Assembly: GCF_023898865.1 (NCBI RefSeq)
Contig: NZ_JAGSOV010000046.1
Location: 122,579 to 186,578 of the forward strand
DNA length: 64,000 nt
Reading direction: 5' to 3'
Source of the DNA: Pseudonocardia humida
Lineage (GTDB): Bacteria; Actinomycetota; Actinomycetes; Mycobacteriales; Pseudonocardiaceae
Below the pieces are notes generated by a model. That model saw only the letters and a program-made list of their open reading frames with translations. It was not told the DNA's origin and ran no database searches. This document shows, piece by piece, positions 24,365-32,652 of the stretch. Position 1 is the stretch's first letter. Every line of letters begins with the position of its first letter. The position numbers were made by a program, and so were the translations under genes.

Positions 24365-24825
24365 GGGGACACCCCGTCCGGGTCGATCTCGAACCGGAGG
24401 AACGCCTCGGACATGTAGCCCGTGCGGCCGTCGGGCGTGCGCACGGAGCTCCACGCGGCGGTCGGCCCGTAAGGCCCGCCGACCACCCGGCCGACGGCGC
24501 GGCAGCGCACCTCGACGCGGGTGCCGTCCGGGAGCACCGCCAGCCGCTCCGCCCCCGGAACGCGGTTGAGTCGAAGTCCGGACCGGCCGGTACCGCTGAC
24601 CACCGCGTGCGCGGTCCGGCGTTCGGCTGCCGCCGACGTGGCAGCACCCGCCTCCGCGCCGGGTTCGACCATCTCGACGACGGATGCCGCCGTCCCGGCG
24701 GCGGTCAGGAGCCGTCCGGCGACGGCACAACCGCCGACCGGCAGTACCAGCAGCGCCGCCGCAGCGAGCAGCCGACCCGCGCGGATGACCGCGTCGGATC
24801 CCGGCCTACCTCGAGTGCCGGTCAT
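24358..24825 (-). CDS. lipoprotein with SH3-like domain
   Basis: The protein has 155 aa from ATG 24825; GTG 24834 is an alternative. It has a lipoprotein signal: IRAGRLLAAAALLVLPVGGC, cysteine near residue 32. Residues 80-150 look like a bacterial SH3 domain (GLRLNRVPGAERLAVLPDGTRVEVRC then WSSVRTPDGRTGYMSEAFLRFE), which often binds cell-wall peptides. It is coupled to the membrane protein gene at 24364. A short candidate frame upstream ends in an ATGA overlap with this start. Confidence 0.65.
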   Translation of the reverse strand: MTGTRGRPGSDAVIRAGRLLAAAALLVLPVGGCAVAGRLLTAAGTAASVVEMVEPGAEAGAATSAAAERRTAHAVVSGTGRSGLRLNRVPGAERLAVLPDGTRVEVRCRAVGRVVGGPYGPTAAWSSVRTPDGRTGYMSEAFLRFEIDPDGVSPC

Positions 24826-25088
24826 CGCGACCACCGCCGTTCGGGAGGGTGGGTGCTGACAGCACGAGCGTGGCGTGTCCAGGCGGCCTCGCGATCACCC
24901 GTGTAGGTAGGAGGTAGGAGAACGTGTGGCCACGCTGTGTGCACGATGCCATCGACCGGCTCGAGCCGGTTGGCGGCAGGGGCGCCCGGGCCGAAACATT
25001 GCACGTGGGCCGCTTCTGGCGCGATCATGTCTCTAGGGTTGGCCCCGAAGTCGGCGACAGACGCTTCTGCGGTAACGTTGGCGAACAT
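24822..25088 (-). CDS. doubtful 88-codon open frame
   Basis: It runs from ATG 25088 to a stop overlapping the next start as ATGA, which is the arrangement of a coupled leader gene. But it has no recognisable motif, its third codon positions are much less GC-rich (roughly 70% by eye, against well over 90% in neighbours), and it crosses one of the GTAGG repeat clusters. I think it more likely to be part of the regulatory region than a gene. Confidence 0.2.
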   Translation of the reverse strand: MFANVTAEASVADFGANPRDMIAPEAAHVQCFGPGAPAANRLEPVDGIVHTAWPHVLLPPTYTGDREAAWTRHARAVSTHPPERRWSR

Positions 25089-25183
25089 CGGGCGATACCC
25101 CCTACGTAGGGTAGTAGCTACACTTGGACCTACAGCTTCCTACTCGTAGGAGAACACCTACTCAGGAGGTAGGGGAAGGTAGG
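24903..25183. promoter_or_regulatory. arrays of GTAGG/CCTAC motifs upstream of the XRE-helical-repeat operon
   Basis: Three GTAGG copies lie at 24903-24918. A denser cluster of eight GTAGG/CCTAC units lies at 25101-25183, including the perfect palindrome CCCTACGTAGGG (25100-25111), the inverted pair CCTAC-TC-GTAGG (25139-25150) and CCTAC..GTAGG (25157-25173). A GTAGCTAC palindrome sits at 25114-25121 with TACACT (25119-25124) as a possible -10. The last copy is 8 bp before the XRE gene. Repeated dyads of this sort fit multiple operator sites for the HTH protein encoded next to them. The rest of 24835-25190 shows no gene I trust. Confidence 0.6.
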
Positions 25184-25190
25184 CAGTGAC

Positions 25191-26423
25191 GTGGGGACCC
25201 CGCTGTCGGCAGCGATCCGGAGGTTGCGCGGCGACCGGGGCCTCAGCCAGAGGCAGGTCGCCGAGGCCGTCGGGGTCGAGCGACCGACCGTGACCCAGTG
25301 GGAGAGCGGGCGCTTCACCCCCGCGGCGGACACGCTGCGCCGCCTCGATGAAGCACTGCGCGCCGACGGCGAACTGGTTCGGCTCGCCGGCCCGGGCGAC
25401 GTAGACAGGGTCGCCCCCGCCCGAGCCTCGGTCGGCGAGCCGTCGGGAGCCACGCTGGCGCAGGTCTTCGCGGCGGTCGGCGACCGGCTCGTGGGCGCCG
25501 TCGTCCGGGACCCGGACGACGACGAGTGCGTCGGTTGGGCCCAGGGGATCGGCAGCCGCCGGCGGCGCCCGAGCCCGTGGAGCACCGCGCTCGCCGTGCG
25601 GACCCTGCTGCTGCTCGACCGGGTCGACATCGACATGCGGTCCATCGCGCGCACGATGGGTCGTCGCCAGCACGCCGGCGGCTGGTCGAACCGCGTGCTG
25701 GACCGTCCGCGCCCGGACGTCACCGCGGTCGTGCTGGGCACGCTGACGCGGGTGGGCCGGGCGGAGTCCGCCGACCTCGAGGCGGCGTGGACCTGGCTGA
25801 GCACGTCGATGGACGACGAGGACCGCCACCGGACGTTCGTGCTCAGCACGGTCCTGGAGAACCTGGCGCAACTGCGGCCGCGCCACCCGTTCGTCGGTGA
25901 ACTGGTTCGGCTGCTCCTCGACGCCCGCATGGACGTCGGTGGACGGCTGGTCTGGGCGGCGTACTCGGCCGTGGCCCAGGCCCGGGTCGAGCCGTCGGTC
26001 ACGCACACCGCTCGAGCTGTCGTCGCACTGCGGACCCTGACGGCGCTCGTCGACCACCCGGAGGTGGAGGACGCTGTCGGGCAGGCCGTCGAGTGGCTCG
26101 CCTCCGAGCGCAACGACGACGGGGTCACCGAGATCCTGCGCGTCGACCCGGAACAGTCCACCCTCGACGTTCCGGTCGACCACTTCACCTCCGCACACGT
26201 CATCCGAGCCCTGATCGGCCGCGCGGGCGTGTCCCGGAGCCGCTTGGAGGGTGCCTTCGGGACCCTCTGGTCCTCGTATGTCCCGGAAGAAGGCGTCTGG
26301 GCGTGGAAGCAGGACGGCAGGCTGCCGGTCTGGATGAGCCACGACGCCGTCCTCGCGCTGCGAGGCGCCGCTCTCGCCGGGTATCCCGTACCGCACGCCC
26401 CTCAGACCGGAGCCCTCAGTTGA
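25191..26423 (+). CDS. XRE-type HTH regulator fused to a helical-repeat domain, possibly a terpene-cyclase-like alpha/alpha toroid
   Basis: The protein has 410 aa from GTG 25191. Residues 4-60 form a clear HTH_XRE domain (RGLSQRQVAEAVGVERPTVTQWESGRFTPAADTLRRLDEAL). Residues 90-405 are a string of amphipathic helix pairs with aromatic-rich turns: SPWSTALAVRTLLLLDRVDID, HAGGWSNRVLDRPRPDVTAVVLGTLTRV, THTARAVVALRTLTALVDHPEVEDAV, TSAHVIRALIGRAG, and EEGVWAWKQDGRLPVWMSHDAVLALRG. The repeated helices and W-x-S-HDAV turns recall the alpha/alpha toroid of terpene cyclases and prenyltransferases, but no DxDD catalytic motif is seen, so a sensor role is more likely. The next gene overlaps by 4 nt (TTGA). 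Confidence 0.72.
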   Translation: MGTPLSAAIRRLRGDRGLSQRQVAEAVGVERPTVTQWESGRFTPAADTLRRLDEALRADGELVRLAGPGDVDRVAPARASVGEPSGATLAQVFAAVGDRLVGAVVRDPDDDECVGWAQGIGSRRRRPSPWSTALAVRTLLLLDRVDIDMRSIARTMGRRQHAGGWSNRVLDRPRPDVTAVVLGTLTRVGRAESADLEAAWTWLSTSMDDEDRHRTFVLSTVLENLAQLRPRHPFVGELVRLLLDARMDVGGRLVWAAYSAVAQARVEPSVTHTARAVVALRTLTALVDHPEVEDAVGQAVEWLASERNDDGVTEILRVDPEQSTLDVPVDHFTSAHVIRALIGRAGVSRSRLEGAFGTLWSSYVPEEGVWAWKQDGRLPVWMSHDAVLALRGAALAGYPVPHAPQTGALS

Positions 26424-27136
26424 CGATCTCCCCGGTGGTCCTCCCCAGCCACCCGACACGCCTGGTCGCTGACCGCCTCGCCGGGTCCCGCGAGTCGCAG
26501 GACCTGCTCGCGGCTCTCGACCTGCTGCTCGACGACCGGCGAGCGCTGGTCGCCTGGCTCCGATCGACGGTCGCCGACCCCGAGCGGCTCGACCGGGTCG
26601 CGGCGGCGTCGTACTGGCACGCCAACGGCTTCGCCAAGCTCGTGCTGCACGACGGGCCCGGGTTCCGGATCCGGCTGCACGTCTGGCCGGCCGGGGAGGA
26701 CCGCCGCGGCGAGCCCGACCCGCACAGCCACCGCTGGGACTTCGCGTCCACCGTCCTCGCCGGCGCGGGGCTGGAGGTCGTCGAGTACGAGGAGCTGCTG
26801 ACGTCGGTCTCCGGCGAGGACGCGGAGACCGTCCGCTACGCCTACTACGGTCGTAGTCTCGTGCCGGACACGAAGGTGTTCCTCCGCCGCGACCGGGAAT
26901 TCGAGGTGCTCATCGGCGACCGCTACGAAACCGTGACCACCAGGATCCATACTGTGGCTCCGAAGGGCGACGACCTGGTCGCGACGCTGCTCGTGCAGGG
27001 CCCGCACACGAACCCGGCAGCCGTCGTCTACGGCGAAGGCCTCGACGCGAGGGGCAGCCTGGGGCACGCGGTCGACGCCGACGCGGTCCGCGCGTTGGTG
27101 ACCGGCGTGGTCGCAGCCCTCGACGCGAGGGGATGA
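26420..27136 (+). CDS. cupin protein with 3-His site, cysteine-dioxygenase-like
   Basis: The protein has 238 aa from TTG 26420, which overlaps the XRE gene's stop as TTGA; GTG 26435 is another possible start. Residues 45-90 are helical (LLAALDLLLDDRRALVAWLRSTVADPERLDRVAAASYWHANGF). Then the barrel: KLVLHDGPGFRIRLHVWPAG, PHSHRWDFASTVLAGAGLEVVEYEE and VTTRIHTVAPKGDDLVATLLVQGP. The His of PHSH plus the His of RIHTV give a 3-His site like that of cysteine dioxygenases. Substrate unknown. It may be an oxygenase or a metal-bound sensor. It belongs to the operon of 25191-28256. Confidence 0.68.
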   Translation: MTISPVVLPSHPTRLVADRLAGSRESQDLLAALDLLLDDRRALVAWLRSTVADPERLDRVAAASYWHANGFAKLVLHDGPGFRIRLHVWPAGEDRRGEPDPHSHRWDFASTVLAGAGLEVVEYEELLTSVSGEDAETVRYAYYGRSLVPDTKVFLRRDREFEVLIGDRYETVTTRIHTVAPKGDDLVATLLVQGPHTNPAAVVYGEGLDARGSLGHAVDADAVRALVTGVVAALDARG

Positions 27137-27143
27137 GTGCCCG

Positions 27144-28256
27144 ATGACCGCACCGACCGCCGAGCCGCCGTCCGCCGTGTCCACCGGCCTCCTGCTCAGC
27201 GAGCTCGGTGAGCGGCGGATCGTCGCGGAGATGCTCGAACCCCGGTACCGCACGGTGCCGTCGTTCGGCGACGACTGCGCCCAGCTCGGCAGCGACCGGG
27301 TGATCACCACCGACTCCTGCGGTGCCGCGCTCGTCTGCAGCCTCGGCGAGACCGACCCGGTGCACACCGGCTGGTTGCTGGCCACCATCAACCTGTCCGA
27401 CCTCGCCGCGGCCGGCGCCCGGCCGGAGGGTCTGGTGGTCAACTACACCCTCCCGCCGGAGACCCCGGCCCGCACGCTGAGCCGGATCATGGACGGGGTC
27501 GACGCCTGCGCCGCCGCGCACGGCACCCGGGTGCTCGGCGGGGACATCGGCGAGGGCCGCGAGATGCGGCTCTCCGCGACCGCCGTCGGCGTCTGCGCCC
27601 ACGGCGGGCCGGACGGGACGGTGCGCAGGCTGAGCCGCCGCGGCGCGGTCGCCGGCGATCGGCTGCTGCTGGTCGGGTCGCCCGGCCACCTGTGGGGGGC
27701 GGCGCTGGTGTTCCACGGTTTCGCCGAGGTCACCGAGGACGAGCACCGCGAGATGTTCGACCGGGCCTGCCGCCCGCGGGCGCAACTGCCCGCGGGCGGG
27801 GTGCTCGCCACCCAGGGGTTGGCGCGCAGCGCCATCGACGTCTCGGACGGGCTCTACGCCGCCATCCGCAGCCTGTGCCGGGCGAACGGGCTCGGTGCGC
27901 TGGTGCGGACCGACGTGCGGCTCGATCCGGTGCTGGAGCGGGTGTGCGAGCGGGCGGGGGTCCACCCGTTCCAGCTCGCCCAGACCTGGGGCGACTGGTG
28001 CCTGCTCGTCGCCGTCCACCCGGACGACGTCGTCCGCACCCGCGGCCTCCTCGCGGAGGTCGGCACCCAGGCGCGGGAGATCGGGGAGCTGACCGCCGCG
28101 ACCGGCCGCGTCCTGCTGGACGACGGCGGCGCCGAGCCCGCCGCCTGGGACGGCATCGACCAGGAGCGCTTCTCCAGCACGTCCTGGCGCGGGGTCGGCA
28201 TCCGCGGCGCGCTCGACCGCATGCGCGAGCTCAGCGGGAGCCACCCCTCCGGCTGA
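27144..28256 (+). CDS. AIR-synthase-fold protein, ThiL-like
   Basis: The protein has 370 aa. It has the AIR-synthase/ThiL layout: FGDDCAQLGSDRVITTDSCGAAL, HTGWLLATINLSDLAAAGARPEGLVVNYTLPPETPARTLSRIMDGVDACAAAHGTRVLGGDIGEGREMRLSATAVG, and later SAIDVSDGLYAAIRSLC. These are the Mg-ATP binding residues (GDD, DLAA, GGD, DVSDG) of thiamine-monophosphate kinases and relatives (SelD, HypE, PurM). It is not next to thiamine genes, so a true ThiL role is doubtful; an ATP-dependent enzyme on another substrate is more likely. It begins 7 bp after the cupin gene. Confidence 0.78.
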   Translation: MTAPTAEPPSAVSTGLLLSELGERRIVAEMLEPRYRTVPSFGDDCAQLGSDRVITTDSCGAALVCSLGETDPVHTGWLLATINLSDLAAAGARPEGLVVNYTLPPETPARTLSRIMDGVDACAAAHGTRVLGGDIGEGREMRLSATAVGVCAHGGPDGTVRRLSRRGAVAGDRLLLVGSPGHLWGAALVFHGFAEVTEDEHREMFDRACRPRAQLPAGGVLATQGLARSAIDVSDGLYAAIRSLCRANGLGALVRTDVRLDPVLERVCERAGVHPFQLAQTWGDWCLLVAVHPDDVVRTRGLLAEVGTQAREIGELTAATGRVLLDDGGAEPAAWDGIDQERFSSTSWRGVGIRGALDRMRELSGSHPSG

Positions 28257-28271
28257 ACCGCCCCCGGGAGC

Positions 28272-28322
28272 TCAGGAAGGGCCACCGCCGACCCGCAGTG
28301 GGCGGCGTCGTGGCTCTCCTGA
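28272..28322. terminator. long hairpin after the ThiL-like gene
   Basis: Arms TCAGGAAGGGCCAC and GTGGCTCTCCTGA pair with one bulge and are followed by inner GCCG/CGGC pairing. It lies between the convergent ThiL-like and methyltransferase genes and is probably a bidirectional terminator. Its arms resemble those of the hairpin at 32496. Confidence 0.6.
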
Positions 28323-28346
28323 ACCCGGAGGCAGTGGCGGGAGACG

Positions 28347-29432
28347 TCATCGCAGCCGGTAGAAGCGGAAGAAGCCGTCCTCGATCGGCAGCACGTCGAC
28401 CCCGGCGAACCCGGCGGCGCGGGCGTAGCCGCGCAGCGTGTCGGGCCGCATGACCGTGCCGGTGCCCACCGAGCCGGGGTGGGCCAGGCCGTCGGGCAGG
28501 CAGCAGGTGATGCTCCAGCCGTACATGAGCTGCTCGACCTCGTCACCGGGCGCGGTGAAGTGCTCGGCCACGCGCTCGTCCACGACCAGCACGACCCCGT
28601 CGGCCCCGGCCATCGTCCGCATCGCGGCCAGCACGGAGACCGGGTCGGGCATGTCGTGGATGCACTCGAACGCCGCCACCAGGTCGTAGCCGCCCTCCGC
28701 CAGCGCGGCGTCCGTGGTGCGGAACCGGACCCGGTCGCCCACGCCGGCCTCGGCGGCGTTGCGGCGCGCCGCCTCGATCGAGGGTCCGTCGGGGTCGAAG
28801 CCGTCGACCGTGACGTCCGGGTGGGCCAGCGCCAGGCCGATCGCCGACCAGCCGAAGCCGCACCCGACGTCGGCGACGCGCCCGCCGCGGCGCAGCACGG
28901 CGTCGATGTCGGGCACGGAGGGCAGGTAGTCGCGGGGCAGGGCGCCGAGGAACAGCGGTCGGTTGGCCGCGGCCTGCGACTCGCGGGCGTCCGCGCCGAA
29001 GTCGGCCCAGGACACGCCCCCTCCCGTCCGGTAGGCCCCGGCCAGCTCGTCGACGTGCCGGCCGATCCCGGCCGCCATCCGGGCCAGCGGGAGCACGTGG
29101 TTCGGGCTGAGCACGTCGGTCAGCACCTCGGCGTGCCCGGCGGGCAGCCGGAACCGGCGCGCGTCGGCCGGCGCGGCGTCGTCGTCCACGGTCAGCACGC
29201 CGCACACCGCCTGGTGCTCCAGCCACTCCCTGGCGTACCGCTCGGCCGTGCCCGTGCGCACGGCCAGCTCGGCCGCGGTCAGCGCCTCCCCGGCGAGGGC
29301 GCGGTAGAAGCCGAGGCGGTCGCCGAGGTAGGCGGCCTGCACGAGCTGGGTGCCGAGCACGGCGGTGAACAGCCGTTCGCCGAACTCCTCGGCGGTGGCG
29401 CCGGTGGCCGGCGTGGGTGCGGTCGTCGTCAT
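28347..29432 (-). CDS. SAM-dependent methyltransferase with N-terminal winged-helix domain
   Basis: The protein has 361 aa from ATG 29432. Residues 15-80 form a small helical domain (FGERLFTAVLGTQLVQAAYLGDRLGFYRALAGEALTAAELAVRTGTAERYAREWLEHQ), the HTH-like dimer domain of O-methyltransferase relatives. Residues 165-280 are the catalytic Rossmann fold: RVADVGCGFGWSAIGLALAHP, VDGFDPDGPSIEAARRNA, FECIHDMPDPVSVLAAM. A long open frame upstream is antisense to the regulator gene and not real. Substrate unknown. It is divergent from the BTAD regulator at 29532, which may control it. Confidence 0.85.
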   Translation of the reverse strand: MTTTAPTPATGATAEEFGERLFTAVLGTQLVQAAYLGDRLGFYRALAGEALTAAELAVRTGTAERYAREWLEHQAVCGVLTVDDDAAPADARRFRLPAGHAEVLTDVLSPNHVLPLARMAAGIGRHVDELAGAYRTGGGVSWADFGADARESQAAANRPLFLGALPRDYLPSVPDIDAVLRRGGRVADVGCGFGWSAIGLALAHPDVTVDGFDPDGPSIEAARRNAAEAGVGDRVRFRTTDAALAEGGYDLVAAFECIHDMPDPVSVLAAMRTMAGADGVVLVVDERVAEHFTAPGDEVEQLMYGWSITCCLPDGLAHPGSVGTGTVMRPDTLRGYARAAGFAGVDVLPIEDGFFRFYRLR

Positions 29433-29531
29433 GGCGGAGATGGTGGCGGTGGCCGCTGTCGGATCGCTGTCACCCCGCTGCCGCCGGACGACCGGCTGTG
29501 CGCGGGTGTCCGGGCCGGGCACGATGTCCTG

Positions 29532-32453
29532 GTGACCGAGACAGCGGGCGCCCGGGTGCCGCGGGTGGCCGTGCTCGGCCCGGTCGAGCTGCGCGGGCCC
29601 GACGGGCGGGTACCGGTGCGCAGCGCCCGGCAGCGCCGGCTGCTGGCCGCGCTGGCCCTGCACGCCGACCGCGCGGTCGACGTCGAGGTCCTGGCCGAGC
29701 TGGTGTGGGACGTGGCCCCACCGGTCGATCCCTCCGGCGCCCTGCAGACCAACGTCGCCCGGCTGCGCAGGCTGCTGCCCGCCGGTGTGGCGATCGAGAC
29801 CGGGGCGCGCAGCTACCGGCTGCGCGTCGGCGCGGACGACCTGGACGCCGTCGAGTTCCAGGCCGGCCTGACCCGCGCCGCCGATGAGCCCGACCCGTCG
29901 CGCCGGGTCGCGCTCCTGGACGCCCTGCTCGCACTGTGGCGGGGCAGGCCCTTCACCGAGCTGGACCACCCGGCGCTCGGCCCGGAGGTGGCCCGGCTCA
30001 CCGAGCTGCACCGCTGGGCCCAGGAGCAGCGCGCCGCGGGGCTGCTGGCCGCCGGTCGGCCCGGGGAGGCGGTGGCCGCGGCCGAGGCACTGGTAGCGGC
30101 GGAGCCGCTGCGCGAGGGCGCGGTCGCGGTGCTGGTCGAGGCGCTCGCCGCGACCGGGCGCCAGGGCGAGGCGCTGGCCGCCCACGCCCGCCTGCGCGAC
30201 CGGCTCGACGCCGAGCTCGGCGTCGAGCCGGGGCCGGAGCTGCGCGCCGTGCACCTGCGCGTGCTGCGCCAGGAGCTGCCCGCGCCCCGACCGGCCCCGG
30301 CCCCGACCGCCCGGCGGACGCCGGTCCGGGTCCCGGTCAGCTCGTTCGTCGGGCGCGACGCCGACCTGGGCGCCGTGTCCGCGCTGCTGCGCGACGGTCG
30401 GGTCGTCACCCTGTGCGGGCCCGGCGGGGTCGGGAAGACCCGGCTGGCGGTGCACGTCGCCGCCGCGATCGCCGGGCGCTACCCGGACGGCGCGCTGGTG
30501 GTCGAGTTCGGCGGTGGTGGGCCGGCCGACGTCGCCGCCGCGCTGGCCGCCGCGCTGGGGCTGTCCGACCTGCGTGCCGGGTCGCCCGCCGAGCTGGTCG
30601 TCGACGGGCTGGCGGTGCGCCACCAGCTGCTGGTGCTGGACAACTGCGAGCACGTGGCCGACGAGGTCGCCGCCGTGGTGGAGGCCGTGGTGGCCGGCGC
30701 GCCCGCCGTCGACGTGCTGGCGACCAGCCGCGAGCCGCTGCGGGTCGACGGCGAGCAGGTGCACGCGGTGGCGCCGCTGGACGGGGCGGCCGCGGCCCGG
30801 CTGCTGGCCGACCGGTTGCGGGCGGGCGATCCGGCCGCGGTGCCCGGTCCCGGGCAGGCCGCGCTGGTGGAACAGGTGTGCCGGCGCCTCGACGGGCTCC
30901 CGCTGGCCGTCGAGCTGGCCGCCGGGCGCGCCGTGCACGTGGGCCTGGCCGGGCTGGTGGAGGCGCTGGAGCACCCGCACGCCCTCGACGTGCTGCGCGG
31001 TGGCCGGCGCACGGCCGCCCCCCGGCACCGCTCGCTGCGCGATGTCGTCGACTGGTCCTACGGCCTGCTCGACGACCGGCAGCGCACCCTGTTCGACCGG
31101 ATGTCGGTGTTCGCCGGGCCGGTCGAGCGAGCGGCCGTGCGGGCGGTCTGCGAGGAGCACGACGGGCTCGCCGACCTCGTGGAGCGCTCGCTGGTCGTGC
31201 GCCACCCCGGCGAGCCGGCGCGCTTCGGGATGCTGGAGACGCTGCGCGCGTACGGCCGCGCCCACCTGGCCACCGACCCGGGCACGCCGCGGCTGCGGGC
31301 CCGGCACGCCGACTGGGCGGTCGGGCTGGCCGAGGAGGTGCGCGCCGGTCGGCGCGGCCCGGGCGAGGCCGCCGCGGTGCGCCGGTTCGAGGCCCACCTC
31401 GCCGACCTCAACCGGGCGCACGACTGGCTGTGCGCGAACGGGCCGCGCCCGCAGCTGCTGCGGCTCACGCTGCTGTTCGCCGAGCTGGCCTACCTGCGCG
31501 GGCGCGTCGACCTCACGCGGGTGCTCGACCGCACCCTCGACGTGGTCGACGACCCCGGTGCCGCCGTCGACCCGCTGGTCCCCCGGCTGCTCGGGCTCTC
31601 GGCGTCGGTGCGCTGGATGCACGGCGAGCTCGACCTGGCCGCCGAGCAGGCCCACCGCGCCCTGGAGCTGGCCGCCCGCACGGACGACCCGACCTCGGCC
31701 AGGGACGCCCACGAGTCGCTGGCCAACGTGGCCAGCTTCCGCGGCGAGCTCGGCGCCGCGCTCGAGCACGCCCGAGCCGCGCTGGAGCTCGACGAGCGGG
31801 TCGACGACCAGGAGGGCCGGGTCGTGGCGCTGACCGACCTGACCATCATCTGCGCCTACGCCGCGGACGGCCCCGCGGCCGCGCACTACGAGGAGCGGCT
31901 CGTCGCGGCCGCGGACCGGCTCGGTTCGCCCACCGCGCGCGCCTGGTCGCACTACGCGCGGGGCGAGCGGCGTGCCGAGGCGGGGGAGCCCGGCGCGGCC
32001 GCGCACCTGGCGGCCGCGGTGCGCGCCGCGGAGGAGGTCGGCTCCGGCTTCATCGCCGGCGTCGCCCGCCACACCCTGCTGACCTCCGCCGCCCGGGGGA
32101 GCACGGACCCGGCGTCGGCGCTGGCCGGCTTCGGCCCGCTGATCGACCACTGGCACGGGTTCGGCGCCTGGAGCCAGCTGTGGATCGCCATCCGGGCGCT
32201 GGTGGAGACGCTGTCCCGGCTCGACCGGCACGCCGAGGCCGCCCTGCTGCTGGCCGCCCTGCGGGCGAGCCGGCGGGCGTCGCCGGTGTTCGGCTCGGAC
32301 GCCGCCCGGCTGGACGCGGTCGACCGCGCGGCCCGCGCGACCCTCGGTACCGACTTCGACGCCCTGGCCGAGTACGGCGCCGCGCTCGGCGACACCGCCG
32401 CGGTGGCCGCCGCCCGCCGCGCGGCCCGCAACACCTCGCCCGGCGCCCGCTGA
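29532..32453 (+). CDS. AfsR/SARP-like regulator (wHTH-BTAD-NB-ARC-TPR)
   Basis: The protein has 973 aa from GTG 29532. Residues 10-95 are an OmpR-type winged helix (VAVLGPVELRGPDGRVPVRSARQRRLLAALALHADRAVDVEVLAELVW, NVARLRRLLP). Residues 100-250 are the BTAD domain. Residues 270-560 contain a STAND-type ATPase: Walker A GPGGVGKTRLAVHVA near 295, Walker B LLVLDNCEHVADE, then ATSREPL and CRRLDGLPLAVELAAGRA. The C-terminus from about 640 has TPR-like helix pairs (LAAEQAHRALELAARTDD). Such proteins activate secondary-metabolite or other local genes; the target is probably the divergent methyltransferase. Confidence 0.88.
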   Translation: MTETAGARVPRVAVLGPVELRGPDGRVPVRSARQRRLLAALALHADRAVDVEVLAELVWDVAPPVDPSGALQTNVARLRRLLPAGVAIETGARSYRLRVGADDLDAVEFQAGLTRAADEPDPSRRVALLDALLALWRGRPFTELDHPALGPEVARLTELHRWAQEQRAAGLLAAGRPGEAVAAAEALVAAEPLREGAVAVLVEALAATGRQGEALAAHARLRDRLDAELGVEPGPELRAVHLRVLRQELPAPRPAPAPTARRTPVRVPVSSFVGRDADLGAVSALLRDGRVVTLCGPGGVGKTRLAVHVAAAIAGRYPDGALVVEFGGGGPADVAAALAAALGLSDLRAGSPAELVVDGLAVRHQLLVLDNCEHVADEVAAVVEAVVAGAPAVDVLATSREPLRVDGEQVHAVAPLDGAAAARLLADRLRAGDPAAVPGPGQAALVEQVCRRLDGLPLAVELAAGRAVHVGLAGLVEALEHPHALDVLRGGRRTAAPRHRSLRDVVDWSYGLLDDRQRTLFDRMSVFAGPVERAAVRAVCEEHDGLADLVERSLVVRHPGEPARFGMLETLRAYGRAHLATDPGTPRLRARHADWAVGLAEEVRAGRRGPGEAAAVRRFEAHLADLNRAHDWLCANGPRPQLLRLTLLFAELAYLRGRVDLTRVLDRTLDVVDDPGAAVDPLVPRLLGLSASVRWMHGELDLAAEQAHRALELAARTDDPTSARDAHESLANVASFRGELGAALEHARAALELDERVDDQEGRVVALTDLTIICAYAADGPAAAHYEERLVAAADRLGSPTARAWSHYARGERRAEAGEPGAAAHLAAAVRAAEEVGSGFIAGVARHTLLTSAARGSTDPASALAGFGPLIDHWHGFGAWSQLWIAIRALVETLSRLDRHAEAALLLAALRASRRASPVFGSDAARLDAVDRAARATLGTDFDALAEYGAALGDTAAVAAARRAARNTSPGAR

Positions 32454-32495
32454 GCGTCCCTCGCCCCTCCGCGCCCTCGTTCCCCACCGCTCCCG

Positions 32496-32550
32496 TGTCA
32501 GGAAAGCCACCATCCGGACGCCAGGTGTCCTGATGGTGGCTTTCCTGTCA
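32496..32550. terminator. long perfect hairpin after the AfsR-like gene
   Basis: CAGGAAAGCCACCATC at 32499-32514 pairs perfectly with GATGGTGGCTTTCCTG at 32532-32547. The 17-nt loop holds an inner GGAC/GTCC pair, and TG/CA outside extend the stem after one mismatch. It lies 46 bp after the stop codon of the AfsR-like gene. It is a strong terminator candidate, though it has no U-tract. Confidence 0.7.
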
Positions 32551-32652
32551 TTCGGGGGACGGGGTGCGGCGCGGAGCGTGGGCCGGACGAGCGCGGGTAC
32601 GTCCCCGCCCGTGGCGCCGACGTCCGGCGCCGACGAGGGAGGCACACGCACG

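Noticed and set aside
24937..25149. 70-codon open frame in the operator region before the XRE gene
   Set aside because: No ribosome binding site, no motif, and it runs through the GTAGG array.
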